64,000 bases of DNA from Desulfopila sp. IMCC35006 (GTDB lineage: Bacteria; Desulfobacterota; Desulfobulbia; Desulfobulbales; Desulfocapsaceae), in the NCBI RefSeq assembly GCF_005116645.1, contig NZ_SWCM01000006.1, positions 62,001-126,000 on the forward strand. Reading direction: 5' to 3'. Both the position numbers and the translations under genes were made by a program. The stretch's first letter is position 1. Every line of letters begins with the position of its first letter. Below the pieces are notes generated by a model. It searched no databases. It saw only the letters and a list, made by a program, of their open reading frames with translations, and was not told where the DNA came from. Positions 17,873 to 27,151 of the stretch are shown piece by piece.

Positions 17873-18364
17873 ATGTTATTACCTAAAGAAATGAGCGACA
17901 GTGAAGAGGAAACCAGATCTTTTCTGATAAATCTGCCAATTTTTTCAAGCTTCAATGTCGACGAACTGTCACTTTTCGCCAAACATATGAGTTACGTACA
18001 CCTGCAGCGCGGGGAACACCTCTTTGTCGAAGGCGACCAGGGAACCTTTATGGGGTTTGTGGTCACCGGTCTCCTGGAGATTCAGAAAAGAACCGATACC
18101 GGAGAAAATATCATTTTGACCCGCTTGACCAAAGGAAGCTCTATCGGTGAAATGGCCCTGATCGATAAATCGCCGAGATCAGCCACGGTGATAGCCAAAC
18201 AGGCGACGACAATGGTAACGCTCACCGACAGGGGGTTTGAAATATTAGCGGAGAAATACCCTTCTCTGGGGGTAAAAGTAATGCAAAAGATTGCGCGGCT
18301 GCTTAGCCTGAATATGCGCAGAACTTCCAGTAAACTCGCGGATCTTATGCAGTCCTCTGTCTGA
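17873..18364 (+). CDS. cyclic-nucleotide-binding domain protein
   Basis: 163 aa, a single cNMP-binding beta-barrel: LHRGEHLF-type strand (LQRGEHLFVEGDQG), the phosphate-binding cassette GEMALIDKSPRSATV, and a C-terminal helix. Unlike CRP/FNR there is no DNA-binding helix-turn-helix, so it is a stand-alone sensor of cyclic nucleotide or a similar ligand. Start at 17873; an ATG at 17891 (MSDSEEE) is a possible alternative. It precedes the sigma54 activator by 50 bases on the same strand, which may mean shared transcription. Confidence 0.8.
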   Translation: MLLPKEMSDSEEETRSFLINLPIFSSFNVDELSLFAKHMSYVHLQRGEHLFVEGDQGTFMGFVVTGLLEIQKRTDTGENIILTRLTKGSSIGEMALIDKSPRSATVIAKQATTMVTLTDRGFEILAEKYPSLGVKVMQKIARLLSLNMRRTSSKLADLMQSSV

Positions 18365-18414
18365 GATGATCTGTTCGAAATACTCAACCAATTGTTGTTT
18401 ACCTTCATAATCAC

Positions 18415-19881
18415 ATGGCATCAACACCCACAATACTTTTTGCAGACAACCAGGCAGACGGACTCTCGGCCGTTGCGAATATGCTCGACCTGCAGTTTAG
18501 CTGCAGCATCGAACAGGTGTTGACTGAGCAGGATCTTGATGCCTCTTTACAAAATAATTCCGTAGCTATCCTGGTCATCGATATCCATTTCGGCACAACC
18601 GATGAGACATTAACCCATATCGCCTCGCTCAAAAAAAGACACCCTGATACCGTTATTGTGCCGATTATTCCAGCCGGCCGGCCCCAACTCATCAAACAGG
18701 TTCTTGATCTTGATTTATTTTATTTTATTCATCGACCAATCGACCCGGTGGAGACTTCTCTGGCATTAAAAAGGGCCTACGAGACGCTGCCGGAAGCAAA
18801 AAAGGCTACAATTCAGCCGGATAAACCCAAATATGAGCCGTTTCACGGCATGATAGGGGGAAGCCCATCCATCAGGCAGCTCTTCGATCTGATTCGCCGA
18901 GTGGCCGATGATGACATTTCAACTGTCCTGATCAGAGGGGAATCAGGAACTGGCAAGGAGATGGTTGCCAAAGCCATACACGCCCAGAGTAAGAGACGCG
19001 ACAAGAATTTTGTGCCGGTAAACTGTGCGGCCATACCCGACGATCTGCTGGAGAGTGAGCTGTTCGGCTATACCAAGGGTGCCTTTACCGGGGCGACCGC
19101 CAACAAGCCGGGCCGAATCCAATATGCAGACCAGGGAACGCTCTTTCTCGATGAAATCGGCGACATGAAATCTGCCCTGCAGGCTAAGTTGTTACGGGTG
19201 ATTCAGGAGAAGGAGTTCGAACCGGTCGGCGCCTTCAAATCAATCCCCGTCAACACCCGCATCCTCGCCGCGACACACTGTGATCTTGAGCAGATGGTCC
19301 GTGAAGGTCGATTCAGAGAGGATCTCTATTATCGCCTCAGCGTCGTGCCTCTGCACATCCCCCCGCTCAGGGAGCGCCCGGAAGATATTCCACTGCTGAT
19401 CGATGCTTTTTTTGCCAAACATGCCGAGAATCGGGGGAGAGAGCGGTTCACCATGTCGCCCCGCGCCCTGGCGGCGATTTGCCATTACGAATGGCGCGGA
19501 AATGTGCGCGAGCTTGAGAACCTCATTCAACATATGACTATTCTGTACAGCGGCAGGATGGTTGAGTTACACGACCTCCCCGAGAAATTTCACAGCGTGG
19601 ATATTCCGCCGGAAGTTGAGAACGTCGTCGCCCAGGATGCCAGCTTGGAACAGGGAAACTCTGAACCAATCCAGCCGGCTGCTCTGCAGCAAGTCGCCTG
19701 GGACACCGGCACGGTTGATTTTAATATGCTGATCAATGATTTTGAGACCCAGCTCATTGTCCAGGCCTTGAAATTCACCGAAGGGAACAAAAAAGAAGCG
19801 GCTCGTCTGCTCAACTTAAAACGGACGACCCTGCTGGAGAAAATAAAGAAAAAAGATATCGACGGGGATTGGGAAAAATAA
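18415..19881 (+). CDS. sigma54-dependent transcriptional activator, FleQ/FlrC/NtrC-like
   Basis: 488 aa. N-terminal receiver-like domain (1-120) keeps D56 (ILVIDIHFG) but lacks the usual paired acids, conserved Thr and Lys (HRP in place of KP). Central AAA+ domain about 140-380 with Walker A GESGTGKE, the sigma54-contact GAFTGA in YTKGAFTGA, Walker B TLFLDEIGD and arginine-finger region. C-terminal Fis-type helix-turn-helix ends LLNLKRTTLLEKIKK, a wording seen in flagellar regulators such as FleQ and FlrA/C. Its place between che and flagellar genes, with GG-N10-GC sites nearby, makes it the probable flagellar master activator. Confidence 0.88.
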   Translation: MASTPTILFADNQADGLSAVANMLDLQFSCSIEQVLTEQDLDASLQNNSVAILVIDIHFGTTDETLTHIASLKKRHPDTVIVPIIPAGRPQLIKQVLDLDLFYFIHRPIDPVETSLALKRAYETLPEAKKATIQPDKPKYEPFHGMIGGSPSIRQLFDLIRRVADDDISTVLIRGESGTGKEMVAKAIHAQSKRRDKNFVPVNCAAIPDDLLESELFGYTKGAFTGATANKPGRIQYADQGTLFLDEIGDMKSALQAKLLRVIQEKEFEPVGAFKSIPVNTRILAATHCDLEQMVREGRFREDLYYRLSVVPLHIPPLRERPEDIPLLIDAFFAKHAENRGRERFTMSPRALAAICHYEWRGNVRELENLIQHMTILYSGRMVELHDLPEKFHSVDIPPEVENVVAQDASLEQGNSEPIQPAALQQVAWDTGTVDFNMLINDFETQLIVQALKFTEGNKKEAARLLNLKRTTLLEKIKKKDIDGDWEK

Positions 19882-19902
19882 TCCTGCCGGCTGCGGTACT
19901 GA

Positions 19903-22398
19903 TCAGGCAGCCATTTCCAGCAAATTACTATTGATATTCTCTCTGATATCTTCCTGTGAAGCGGGGGTGAGCAATATATCCCGAACCCCATATTTTACCG
20001 CTTTAATCACTTTCGTTCTCGTCCACCCCGGCCCGGCGGCGATCAGGGGCACCGAACAGGCAGAGCTGATCTTGATGGCAACGCCAAATGCCTGCTCATT
20101 CACCTCCTGCATGACCAGATAGATAGCCTTCAGTTTACCGGGAATAAACCCGTGCAGATTGTCCTTAAAAGACAGAATTTTGATGGCATAGCCTGATTCC
20201 CCAAGGACCGCGGCAATTTTTCTTGCCTCCGCGTCGTCATCTCCAACCACTAAGATATCGAGCAGTCCCGAGCTGTCTCCCCCGGCTGCTCGCCCCGGCT
20301 CCTGGCCGCTGGCTGGCCCCCCGCCCCCGACAGCCGCACTCGTGGATACCCCCGCCTCATTGTCAGCGCCGTCACTGCCCCCTCGCAGACCATCGAGCTG
20401 CAGGAGATCAGCGGGAAAAAGCAGATGAATCTTACCGAGACCGTGAGTCCCCAGGGCAAGATCCATCCGGCTCAGATAGTAGTCCTGGTCAGGGAACGGT
20501 TCCGCGTCGGCAATGTCCACTTTCATGGGTGCAACCTGTTGCAGGCCCGTTTTTATAAAACGAACCTTTCGGGGATACATTTCTTCAAACCCTGCGGTAT
20601 AGACGCCGGCTATGATGTTGGCTATTTCCCCGAATGCATCCTGGGTATCTTCATTGAAATCCTCGGCCGCGGCAACCGAATCAAGCTCCGAACTCGGAAG
20701 CATAATTAATGTGCCGCCAATCCGGATGGCATCGCGAAGACCAATCGACAGATAGCTCTTTCCTTCAAGCTCACCAGTCACATCCATGTTGGCTATGACC
20801 TGCTTTCCGGTCACTTCATCAAAGAAGAATTCCTCCTTGCCGACGATGAGGTTTTCCAGATTACTCAACGTTACCTCAGTACCAAGCAGCGCACTGACCT
20901 CTTCCGCCATGCGATCTCTACAGGCGGCAAGGATTTTGTCTATTATTTTCTGCTGTTTTTTAGCTTCAGCCTGAGATGGTCTGGCTGCAGAATTTCCCCC
21001 GGCAGTGCTCACGGCAGCAGTCCGCCCTGCTGTTTGTTCGGCGGGCGGCAAGCTCTCTTTTTCTGCAGACCGGTGCTGTTCTTTTTCCGGGACGGCGGTC
21101 TCTTCTTGTTCGTCGGCAAGACGCAATAACGTCGCCGGGAAAAGCATATGCACCCTGCCCAGTTGCTTTTTGTCAACTGCGATGGATACACTGCTTACGT
21201 AGTAGGTCGTGTCCGGGATCGGTTCAGTTGAGGCGACGTCGACTTTGGCGGGCTCGATATCGCGTAGTTCCTTGCGAATGAACCTGAGCTTTTCAGTGTA
21301 CTGTTCTTCAAATACTGCCGTATAGACACCCGATATAATGTTGGCTATCTCACCATAGGCATCACGGGCATCGACACTAAAATCCTGGGCACTGACAACA
21401 CTTTCAAGCTCGGCAGGCGGCAGCATGATGAGCTTACCGCCAAGATGAATGGCATCCTTGACACTCATGGCGAGGTAACTTTTGACTTCCCCCTCACCGG
21501 CAACCTCCATATCGGCCAGGACCTGCCTCCCGGAAACATGGTCCTCGAAAAACTCCTCTTTTTTAAGGATGCGGTTTTCCAGATTGCTCAGGGTAATGTC
21601 TGTTCCGAGCAGGATTGCAACCTCTTTTTCTATCCTCGCCTGACATTCGGCCAGCAGCCGGTTGATCTTTTTCTGATGTTTCACCACATCAAATTTTGCA
21701 ACGGCCGGTGGCTTTTTTGCAACAGCCGTTTCAGTCAGGGTATCTTGCCGGGAATCTTCTCCGGCAACAGGTTTGCTCTCAGACCTTGCAACCACCGTTT
21801 CTTTCGAAGGCTGCTCTTTATTCCGCTCGTCTTGCAGCTCAAAAGTCGCGGCAGGCATCAACAGGACCAGATTGCCCATCTGATGCCCGTCAAGAACCAT
21901 CGAGGAAACAAACTGATAATATGTCCCGTTTGCAACCGGAGTGTCGGCGTCAATATCGACCTTTACCGGGAGCAGAATTTCCTGCTCCTTACGCACAAAC
22001 CGGCAGGATTTTGGATACAGCTCTTCAAAATCCTTCGTGAAGGAACCGGCAATAATATTGGCTATCTCACCATAGGAGTCCTCTATCTCATCGCTGTATT
22101 CTTCCCGGCCTATCACCTCTTTCAGCTCGGCCGCAGGCAGCATAATGAGGGTGCCACCCAGGAGAATGGCATCTTTTATGCCAATCAGCAAACAACTTTT
22201 TCCGGTTACTTCACCGGTGATATCCATTTGGGCGCAGATTTGCTTCCCCTGGAGGCTGTCGAACGCCTCTTCTTTGCTGACTAATTTTCTCTCTCCGCCA
22301 CCGAGGGAGAAATCGGCGCCAAGCAGCGCGCCGACCTCGGCCTGGATTCGTGTTTCAACAGCATCAAGTACCTTGTCTATTCGTTTTTGCTGATTCAT
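19903..22398 (-). CDS. triple CheX/CheC-like protein with C-terminal pseudo-receiver
   Basis: 831 aa. Three homologous ~190-residue repeats (about 1-189, 236-428, 477-669), each with an N-terminal helical part, a DITGE/DVTGE-type strand and the CheC/CheX phosphatase signature D-x3-E-x2-N: D107/E111/N114 (DSYGEIAN), D346/E350/N353, D587/E591/N594. Ala/Glu-rich linkers join them. The last 120 residues look like a receiver (ILVVGDDDAEAR) but the phospho-acceptor Asp, Thr and Lys are all replaced (YLVMQEVN, LIAAGP, LLTPAS). Last gene of cheY-cheX-cheX on the minus strand. Probably a multivalent CheY-P phosphatase or scaffold; activity is inferred. Confidence 0.8.
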   Translation of the reverse strand: MNQQKRIDKVLDAVETRIQAEVGALLGADFSLGGGERKLVSKEEAFDSLQGKQICAQMDITGEVTGKSCLLIGIKDAILLGGTLIMLPAAELKEVIGREEYSDEIEDSYGEIANIIAGSFTKDFEELYPKSCRFVRKEQEILLPVKVDIDADTPVANGTYYQFVSSMVLDGHQMGNLVLLMPAATFELQDERNKEQPSKETVVARSESKPVAGEDSRQDTLTETAVAKKPPAVAKFDVVKHQKKINRLLAECQARIEKEVAILLGTDITLSNLENRILKKEEFFEDHVSGRQVLADMEVAGEGEVKSYLAMSVKDAIHLGGKLIMLPPAELESVVSAQDFSVDARDAYGEIANIISGVYTAVFEEQYTEKLRFIRKELRDIEPAKVDVASTEPIPDTTYYVSSVSIAVDKKQLGRVHMLFPATLLRLADEQEETAVPEKEQHRSAEKESLPPAEQTAGRTAAVSTAGGNSAARPSQAEAKKQQKIIDKILAACRDRMAEEVSALLGTEVTLSNLENLIVGKEEFFFDEVTGKQVIANMDVTGELEGKSYLSIGLRDAIRIGGTLIMLPSSELDSVAAAEDFNEDTQDAFGEIANIIAGVYTAGFEEMYPRKVRFIKTGLQQVAPMKVDIADAEPFPDQDYYLSRMDLALGTHGLGKIHLLFPADLLQLDGLRGGSDGADNEAGVSTSAAVGGGGPASGQEPGRAAGGDSSGLLDILVVGDDDAEARKIAAVLGESGYAIKILSFKDNLHGFIPGKLKAIYLVMQEVNEQAFGVAIKISSACSVPLIAAGPGWTRTKVIKAVKYGVRDILLTPASQEDIRENINSNLLEMAA

Positions 22399-22500
22399 GA
22401 AAACTTAGAGAAATGAAGAGATCGTCTCGTTATACTGCCATCAATGTACGCCTGATGTTCTTATCGGCAGGACAAAGCGCTGAATTTACCAAAGCGTGTA

Positions 22501-22974
22501 TCATTTATTCGCGACATACATGAGTTCTACCCAGAAGGTGTCATCCGCCATCTGAAAGGGAACTATTATTCTCCTGGCATCAGCAATGCCACTGACATGA
22601 AACGATTCTCCAACAATCGACGTTGGAATTGCCAACTCAATATTGGTATCTATCCGGGCATAGGAGACCTTAAGATTTCCTGCGACCATATTGGCAATTT
22701 CACCAATTGCATCTTTTACATCATCATTTAACTCGTCAACATCCATGCCAAGAAATGTGCCGGTAATATTTTTCGCTACCGAGGCGGGACAATGAATAGC
22801 CAATAAACCACGGAGTCCACCACCCAACCCTATCATACTGGTGAGATTCGATTGTATATCACAACTCGCATCCTCCAGAATGTGGTCACATGCAAGATCG
22901 ACCATCAACATGGTGGCAAACACGTCTCGGGTGCCGGTGATAATTTCATTCCCTACATTAAACATATCAGCCAT
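22501..22974 (-). CDS. cheX: CheX-like CheY-P phosphatase (first)
   Basis: 157 aa single CheX domain. The phosphatase motif DAIGEIANMVAGN is complete and a Pro lies 22 residues after the Asn (IELAIPTS), as in CheC/CheX. The start is the ATG at 22974, which has AGGA at the right distance; an in-frame TTG at 22998 is less likely. Expected to dephosphorylate CheY-P. It lies between a second cheX and the triple-repeat gene; gaps of 129 and 102 bases. Confidence 0.85.
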   Translation of the reverse strand: MADMFNVGNEIITGTRDVFATMLMVDLACDHILEDASCDIQSNLTSMIGLGGGLRGLLAIHCPASVAKNITGTFLGMDVDELNDDVKDAIGEIANMVAGNLKVSYARIDTNIELAIPTSIVGESFHVSGIADARRIIVPFQMADDTFWVELMYVANK

Positions 22975-23103
22975 ATTTTTATTCCTGGAAGAGGTCAAAT
23001 AAAAAGACAGGATCTGGAGGCTGATACTGTCTTTTCTTTTTCCTTTGGCTCTTGTATTGAAATCTTAAAATCCGAATTGATTTTTTTACTACGACATCAA
23101 CAG

Positions 23104-23559
23104 CTATTTTTCCAACTGCAGATCTATCGCAAACTCTCCAGCCGGGCAGGCGAACGGTATGATCACTCTTTCGGCCTCTCTGGTCGGCTGAAAATCATAC
23201 TGTTTGCCAATGATCGTTGACGGCAGTGACAAATCGATGTCCCTCCCGTTATCCGACAGAATCGATTTAACATTACCACCAAGCATATTGGCCAGTTCGC
23301 CAACTGCATCCTCAACATCTGCGTTCATCTCGTTAATTTCCATACCAAGGAAACTGCCGGTGACAGCCATTGCTACCTTACTGGGCATGTGTACTGCCAA
23401 AACCCCCTTGTAGGTGCCGGCCAGACCAATGACGCCTGAGATAGAGTCGGTCAAGGGAATCGAGTCTTCCCGAAAGTGACCGTTTACCGTAATCTCCATC
23501 ATCACCATTGTGGCAAATATTTCTTTCGCAGACTCGATTATCTTGTCACTTATATCCAC
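23104..23559 (-). CDS. cheX: CheX-like CheY-P phosphatase (second)
   Basis: 151 aa, homologous to the neighbouring cheX. The motif DAVGELANMLGGN keeps D-x3-E-x2-N, with Pro at +22 (LSLPSTI). It starts 26 bases after the cheY stop, so the pair CheY/CheX is clearly co-expressed. Two CheX proteins side by side suggest heteromers or different CheY partners; not testable from sequence. Confidence 0.87.
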   Translation of the reverse strand: MDISDKIIESAKEIFATMVMMEITVNGHFREDSIPLTDSISGVIGLAGTYKGVLAVHMPSKVAMAVTGSFLGMEINEMNADVEDAVGELANMLGGNVKSILSDNGRDIDLSLPSTIIGKQYDFQPTREAERVIIPFACPAGEFAIDLQLEK

Positions 23560-23585
23560 GCTCCACTCCTTTATATAAATGTGAT

Positions 23586-23957
23586 TTACAGTAGAGGTCC
23601 AAGTACCTCATTCACTTTATCCGGAGTAAAGGGCTTCTTAATCGCGCCAAGCGCACCAAGCGATTTTGCCTCCCCGATGATGTCATCACCGGTCTCGGTC
23701 GAAATCATCAGCACCGGGATGTTCTGCATTGCCGGTCGAGCGGCTTTCTCCCGCAAAAAGGCAATACCATCCATATTGGGCATGTTGATATCGCTCAAGA
23801 CAATATCAACATGCTCGTTTTCGAGCACGTCCAGAGCTTCCAGACCATCGGCTGCCTCAAAAATATTATCAAAGTCAATCCCGGCCTGCCGGAGCGAGCG
23901 TCCGATAATTTTCCGCATGGTGCTCGAATCGTCTACTAACAGTACATTTTTTCCCAT
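23586..23957 (-). CDS. cheY: CheY-like single-domain response regulator
   Basis: 123 aa. All receiver residues are present: D9/D10, phospho-acceptor D56 (LSDINMPNMDG), T87 (MISTE) and K108 (IKKPF). No output domain, so it acts by binding, probably at FliM of the motor switch. It is the only free CheY in the window and heads the operon with two cheX genes and the triple-CheX gene. GGAGAACAAG precedes the ATG; a sigma54-type site lies 74 bases upstream. Confidence 0.9.
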   Translation of the reverse strand: MGKNVLLVDDSSTMRKIIGRSLRQAGIDFDNIFEAADGLEALDVLENEHVDIVLSDINMPNMDGIAFLREKAARPAMQNIPVLMISTETGDDIIGEAKSLGALGAIKKPFTPDKVNEVLGPLL

Positions 23958-24030
23958 CTTGTTCTCCTATATGGAATTTCGCAATTAATTATGATTCAGT
24001 CGCCCTACTTCTGATCAGGCAAAACACCTC

Positions 24031-24048
24031 TTGCATAGATCATTCCAA
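24031..24048 (-). promoter_or_regulatory. candidate sigma54 promoter of the cheY-cheX operon
   Basis: Minus strand reads TTGGAATGATCTATGCAA: GG, ten bases, GC, with TGG at -24 and TGCA at -12. The predicted transcript start is near 24021, giving a leader of about 65 bases before cheY. The same TGGAATG wording precedes motA. Confidence 0.5.
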
Positions 24049-24262
24049 ATCAACGTTCCAATGATAGTATCAGGAAGTGTTTGAAGAAATCAAATATCTT
24101 GCGGAAAAAAACCAGCTCCTGGCCTTTTTTGATGTGGCAGCCTTCTTTTCTCCCACCCACAGAGAGTTATTTTTTTGACAGTTTATTGACACCCCCGACA
24201 GTCAATTGTCCTCACCCCGTCAAGAGACGGGTACCAATAGACTCAGAACAAAACCTCCAAAA

Positions 24263-24278
24263 TGGAATATTTTTTGCT
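24263..24278 (+). promoter_or_regulatory. sigma54-like site near the TPR gene (position awkward)
   Basis: TGGAATATTTTTTGCT fits GG-N10-GC well. However, transcription would start at about 24289, two bases before the ATG, leaving the GGAG ribosome site outside the message. Either translation is nearly leaderless or the site is not used. Confidence 0.25.
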
Positions 24279-24290
24279 ATTGGAGATCTC

Positions 24291-26705
24291 ATGAAACGAA
24301 CTCTTTCTTCCATACTGCTTTTTTTCTGCATGCTGCAATGTAGCGCCCAGGCATCCGAACTTCTCAGGGTCTCGAGAACGGAGAGTAAAGACATTGTCCA
24401 GTTCTACTTCACCTTTGATACGGCTCCCGAGTTCACCACCTTCCAGAGCGATAGACGCATCGACATAGAACTTGCCCAGACCACTCGCGGGCCTTCCGTC
24501 TCTCTTGGTGAACCCGACAGCGATATTGTCAAAATTTTGCCACGGCCGGAAAAGGATCGTTTTGTAGTATCTTTATTCTTTCGCTACCGGCCACAACACC
24601 ATAAATTAACCAAAAGCCCCGACGGCAAACTGGTATTCGAAGTGCTGCTGGGCAATGAATACAGCAAATCCTACCAGAACCTTGCCGACCGGCTCAAAGG
24701 GCTGACCGTCCTGGAAAGAACCGCGGCCAACAGCACCAATCCCAAGCTGATTTCCCCGTACGCCGCAAACTGGATGTCTTTTTTTGCCCTATACGAATCG
24801 CCAGTCACGCTCGACGTGCCGGTCAAATTCAGCAGCCCGCCCTTTCCTCTTATAGCCCTGCTCCCTCCCGGGGGACAAAACAATCTGCGGGTACTCCGCC
24901 CGGAGATGATCGAACTTGCCAGACAAAATCTCTGGGGGGAGCTGGGTCAGAAATTATTGGCAACAATTGCGACAACCACGGATCTTGAAACCAAGAAGCT
25001 GCTTACACTTACCTATGGGGAAGCTCTCAGCAGAAACGGCAGCTTTGCCGACGCCTACCGGCAGCTCTACCTCCTGAAAGATCAATATCATGACGAAATC
25101 CTGGGTACCTACGCGGAATATCTTCTGGCCCACCTGCGTGCCGTCTATGAAGACCCCTATGTTGCCGATAACGAGTATCGGTTACTCGAACCTTCGATCA
25201 ACAAGAATTTGCCGCTGGCCCCTTATTTTCTGCTCTCACAGATCGAAACGGCACTTGCGACCGCCAATTACCCGAGACTCAATCAGCTTCTCTTAAAAGA
25301 CAATATCGCCTACCCACAGCCAATCGCGGAAACAGTTCAAATTCGTCAGGCCGATTACTGGTTCGTCATACATCAGCCGGTAAAGGCCCAGGCGGCCTAC
25401 CAGCTCATCGGTGAATCTGCGGTGCTGCAGACCCTTCCCTCGTCTCTTGCCAACGTCTGCAGTCTTTACTACGACCGGAACAAATTACCGGAGGCCGCCG
25501 AGTGCTACGAGACGCTGTCTCCACTGGTTGTCGATGCATCCATAAAAGGTCTGGTCGATTATCGAAAAAACATGGCCAGGCTCAAAATGACGGAGGGAGA
25601 CAAAAAGTCCATCATTGACCAGTTCAGCGAGGTGGCTGACACCTATGCGCATACGCCGGCTGGTTTTCGAGCAGCGATGAAAAGAAATGACCTGTTATTT
25701 CTACAGAACAAGACCTGGGGCTTGCAGGCCATAGAAAATTACCGGGCGATTGCCAGTGAAGCCAATTCCCGCCCTATTCGGGAGGAAGCGCTGTTCAAAC
25801 AAGCCCTTACCCATGCTATAATGGGGGATGCGGTCATGTCAATTCAGCTTCTCCAGCAATTTCTCAGAGAATTTTTGACAGGGGATGTCAGAATATCGGC
25901 ACAGGCTCTCCTTATTGACCTCCTGCCGGCCGAAATAAAACGTCTGGTCGATAAAGGCGAGTATCTCAAAGCTCTGGTTTTAGCAAAGCAAAACAAGGAT
26001 TTATTTCAGAATCACTGGATTGACAGCACCTTTCTGTTCGATATTGCTGAGGCCTACAGTCAGATAGGTATTTATGACGAAGCACAAAAGCTCTATCTTT
26101 ACCTCATCGGCGTAAGCCCCATAGATCAGAAAGAGGATATTTTTCCCCCTTTGCTGCAGGCGACGTATAATCACGGCGATTTCCCCCTGGTGGAGGATTA
26201 TGCCGCACAATACACTTATACATACCCCGATGGCCGGCATGCCGAAGAGGTGCTTTTCTATCGACTCAAGGCATTAGTAGCCGATGAACGGCTCAGTGAT
26301 GCGCTCCAGCTTCTTCCGACCCCGCTTCCGGACAAGAGGAGTGATTACGAACTTGCGGTAACCCTGTTCTTTCGCACCGATAATTATGAAAAATGTGCGC
26401 AGGCCGCGAGGAAACTGGAGAAACTGAAAAAACCCCTGTCCGACAGGGAACAATTCATGTATGCCGAAAGCCTCTTCAAAACAGGAAAATTTGCAGAAGC
26501 CGAATCAGCCTTTATGGGTGTTTCCAACCAGAGCGATTTTTACGGACAGACGCTCTACCGGCTGGCGGAACTTGCCCGGGAACAGAAAAACGAAGAAAAA
26601 GCGCTAAGTTTCTTTCGAAAACTGGTCGAAACAGATAAAAATAGTCTCTGGAAACAATTTGCGGTACGGGAATTGCAATTCGCTAAAACAGCAACCCGCA
26701 ACTAG
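24291..26705 (+). CDS. exported tetratricopeptide-repeat protein preceding flgB
   Basis: 804 aa from ATG 24291, chosen because GGAG lies seven bases upstream and a signal peptide follows (MKRTLSSILLFFCMLQCSAQA). Residues ~25-130 form a beta-rich region resembling an AMIN-type domain (VQFYFTFDTAPEF, RIDIELAQ); the rest is long helical TPR-like repeat, for example AESLFKTGKFAEAESAF near the C-terminus. Likely periplasmic and used for protein contacts. It stands 23 bases ahead of flgB, so it is probably co-transcribed with rod genes and may assist flagellar or envelope assembly; no specific function is known to me. Confidence 0.8.
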   Translation: MKRTLSSILLFFCMLQCSAQASELLRVSRTESKDIVQFYFTFDTAPEFTTFQSDRRIDIELAQTTRGPSVSLGEPDSDIVKILPRPEKDRFVVSLFFRYRPQHHKLTKSPDGKLVFEVLLGNEYSKSYQNLADRLKGLTVLERTAANSTNPKLISPYAANWMSFFALYESPVTLDVPVKFSSPPFPLIALLPPGGQNNLRVLRPEMIELARQNLWGELGQKLLATIATTTDLETKKLLTLTYGEALSRNGSFADAYRQLYLLKDQYHDEILGTYAEYLLAHLRAVYEDPYVADNEYRLLEPSINKNLPLAPYFLLSQIETALATANYPRLNQLLLKDNIAYPQPIAETVQIRQADYWFVIHQPVKAQAAYQLIGESAVLQTLPSSLANVCSLYYDRNKLPEAAECYETLSPLVVDASIKGLVDYRKNMARLKMTEGDKKSIIDQFSEVADTYAHTPAGFRAAMKRNDLLFLQNKTWGLQAIENYRAIASEANSRPIREEALFKQALTHAIMGDAVMSIQLLQQFLREFLTGDVRISAQALLIDLLPAEIKRLVDKGEYLKALVLAKQNKDLFQNHWIDSTFLFDIAEAYSQIGIYDEAQKLYLYLIGVSPIDQKEDIFPPLLQATYNHGDFPLVEDYAAQYTYTYPDGRHAEEVLFYRLKALVADERLSDALQLLPTPLPDKRSDYELAVTLFFRTDNYEKCAQAARKLEKLKKPLSDREQFMYAESLFKTGKFAEAESAFMGVSNQSDFYGQTLYRLAELAREQKNEEKALSFFRKLVETDKNSLWKQFAVRELQFAKTATRN

Positions 26706-26728
26706 CAGCAACGTCATCTAGGAGAAAA

Positions 26729-27151
26729 ATGGATCCTTTCAAACCTTTTGATACCAATATGCAGCTTCTCAGCAAGGTATTGGATCTTCGGGCGCAAAAA
26801 GCCCAGGTCATTTCTGGCAATATCGCCAACGCCGAGACACCAGGCTACGCTGCCTCGCGCTTTGATTTTGAAGAAGACCTGGCCAGTGCGTTAAAAAGCG
26901 GCGGGAACGGCGGCCTCAAGCTCGCAACCTCAAACGAAAAACACCTTTCTATTGGTCCGAGCAACTTCAATTCCGTCGCCGGCAAGATAATTACCGAAAA
27001 GGACCAGACCGGTATTGGTGACGAAAACGGGGTGAGCGTCGATCAGGAAATGCTCGCTCTGTCGGAAAATGAGCTGCTGTACGAAACAACGGCGCTTCTT
27101 CTGAAAAAGAAAATGAGCCTGCTCAAACATGTCATCTCCGGAGGACAATAA
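26729..27151 (+). CDS. flgB: flagellar proximal rod protein FlgB
   Basis: 140 aa, the usual length. N-terminal rod motif SGNIANAETPGYAASRFDF and a C-terminal amphipathic helix ending the rod fold. FlgB is exported by the type III apparatus and forms the base of the rod next to FliE. AGGAG precedes the ATG. First of flgB-flgC-fliE-fliF. Confidence 0.95.
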   Translation: MDPFKPFDTNMQLLSKVLDLRAQKAQVISGNIANAETPGYAASRFDFEEDLASALKSGGNGGLKLATSNEKHLSIGPSNFNSVAGKIITEKDQTGIGDENGVSVDQEMLALSENELLYETTALLLKKKMSLLKHVISGGQ

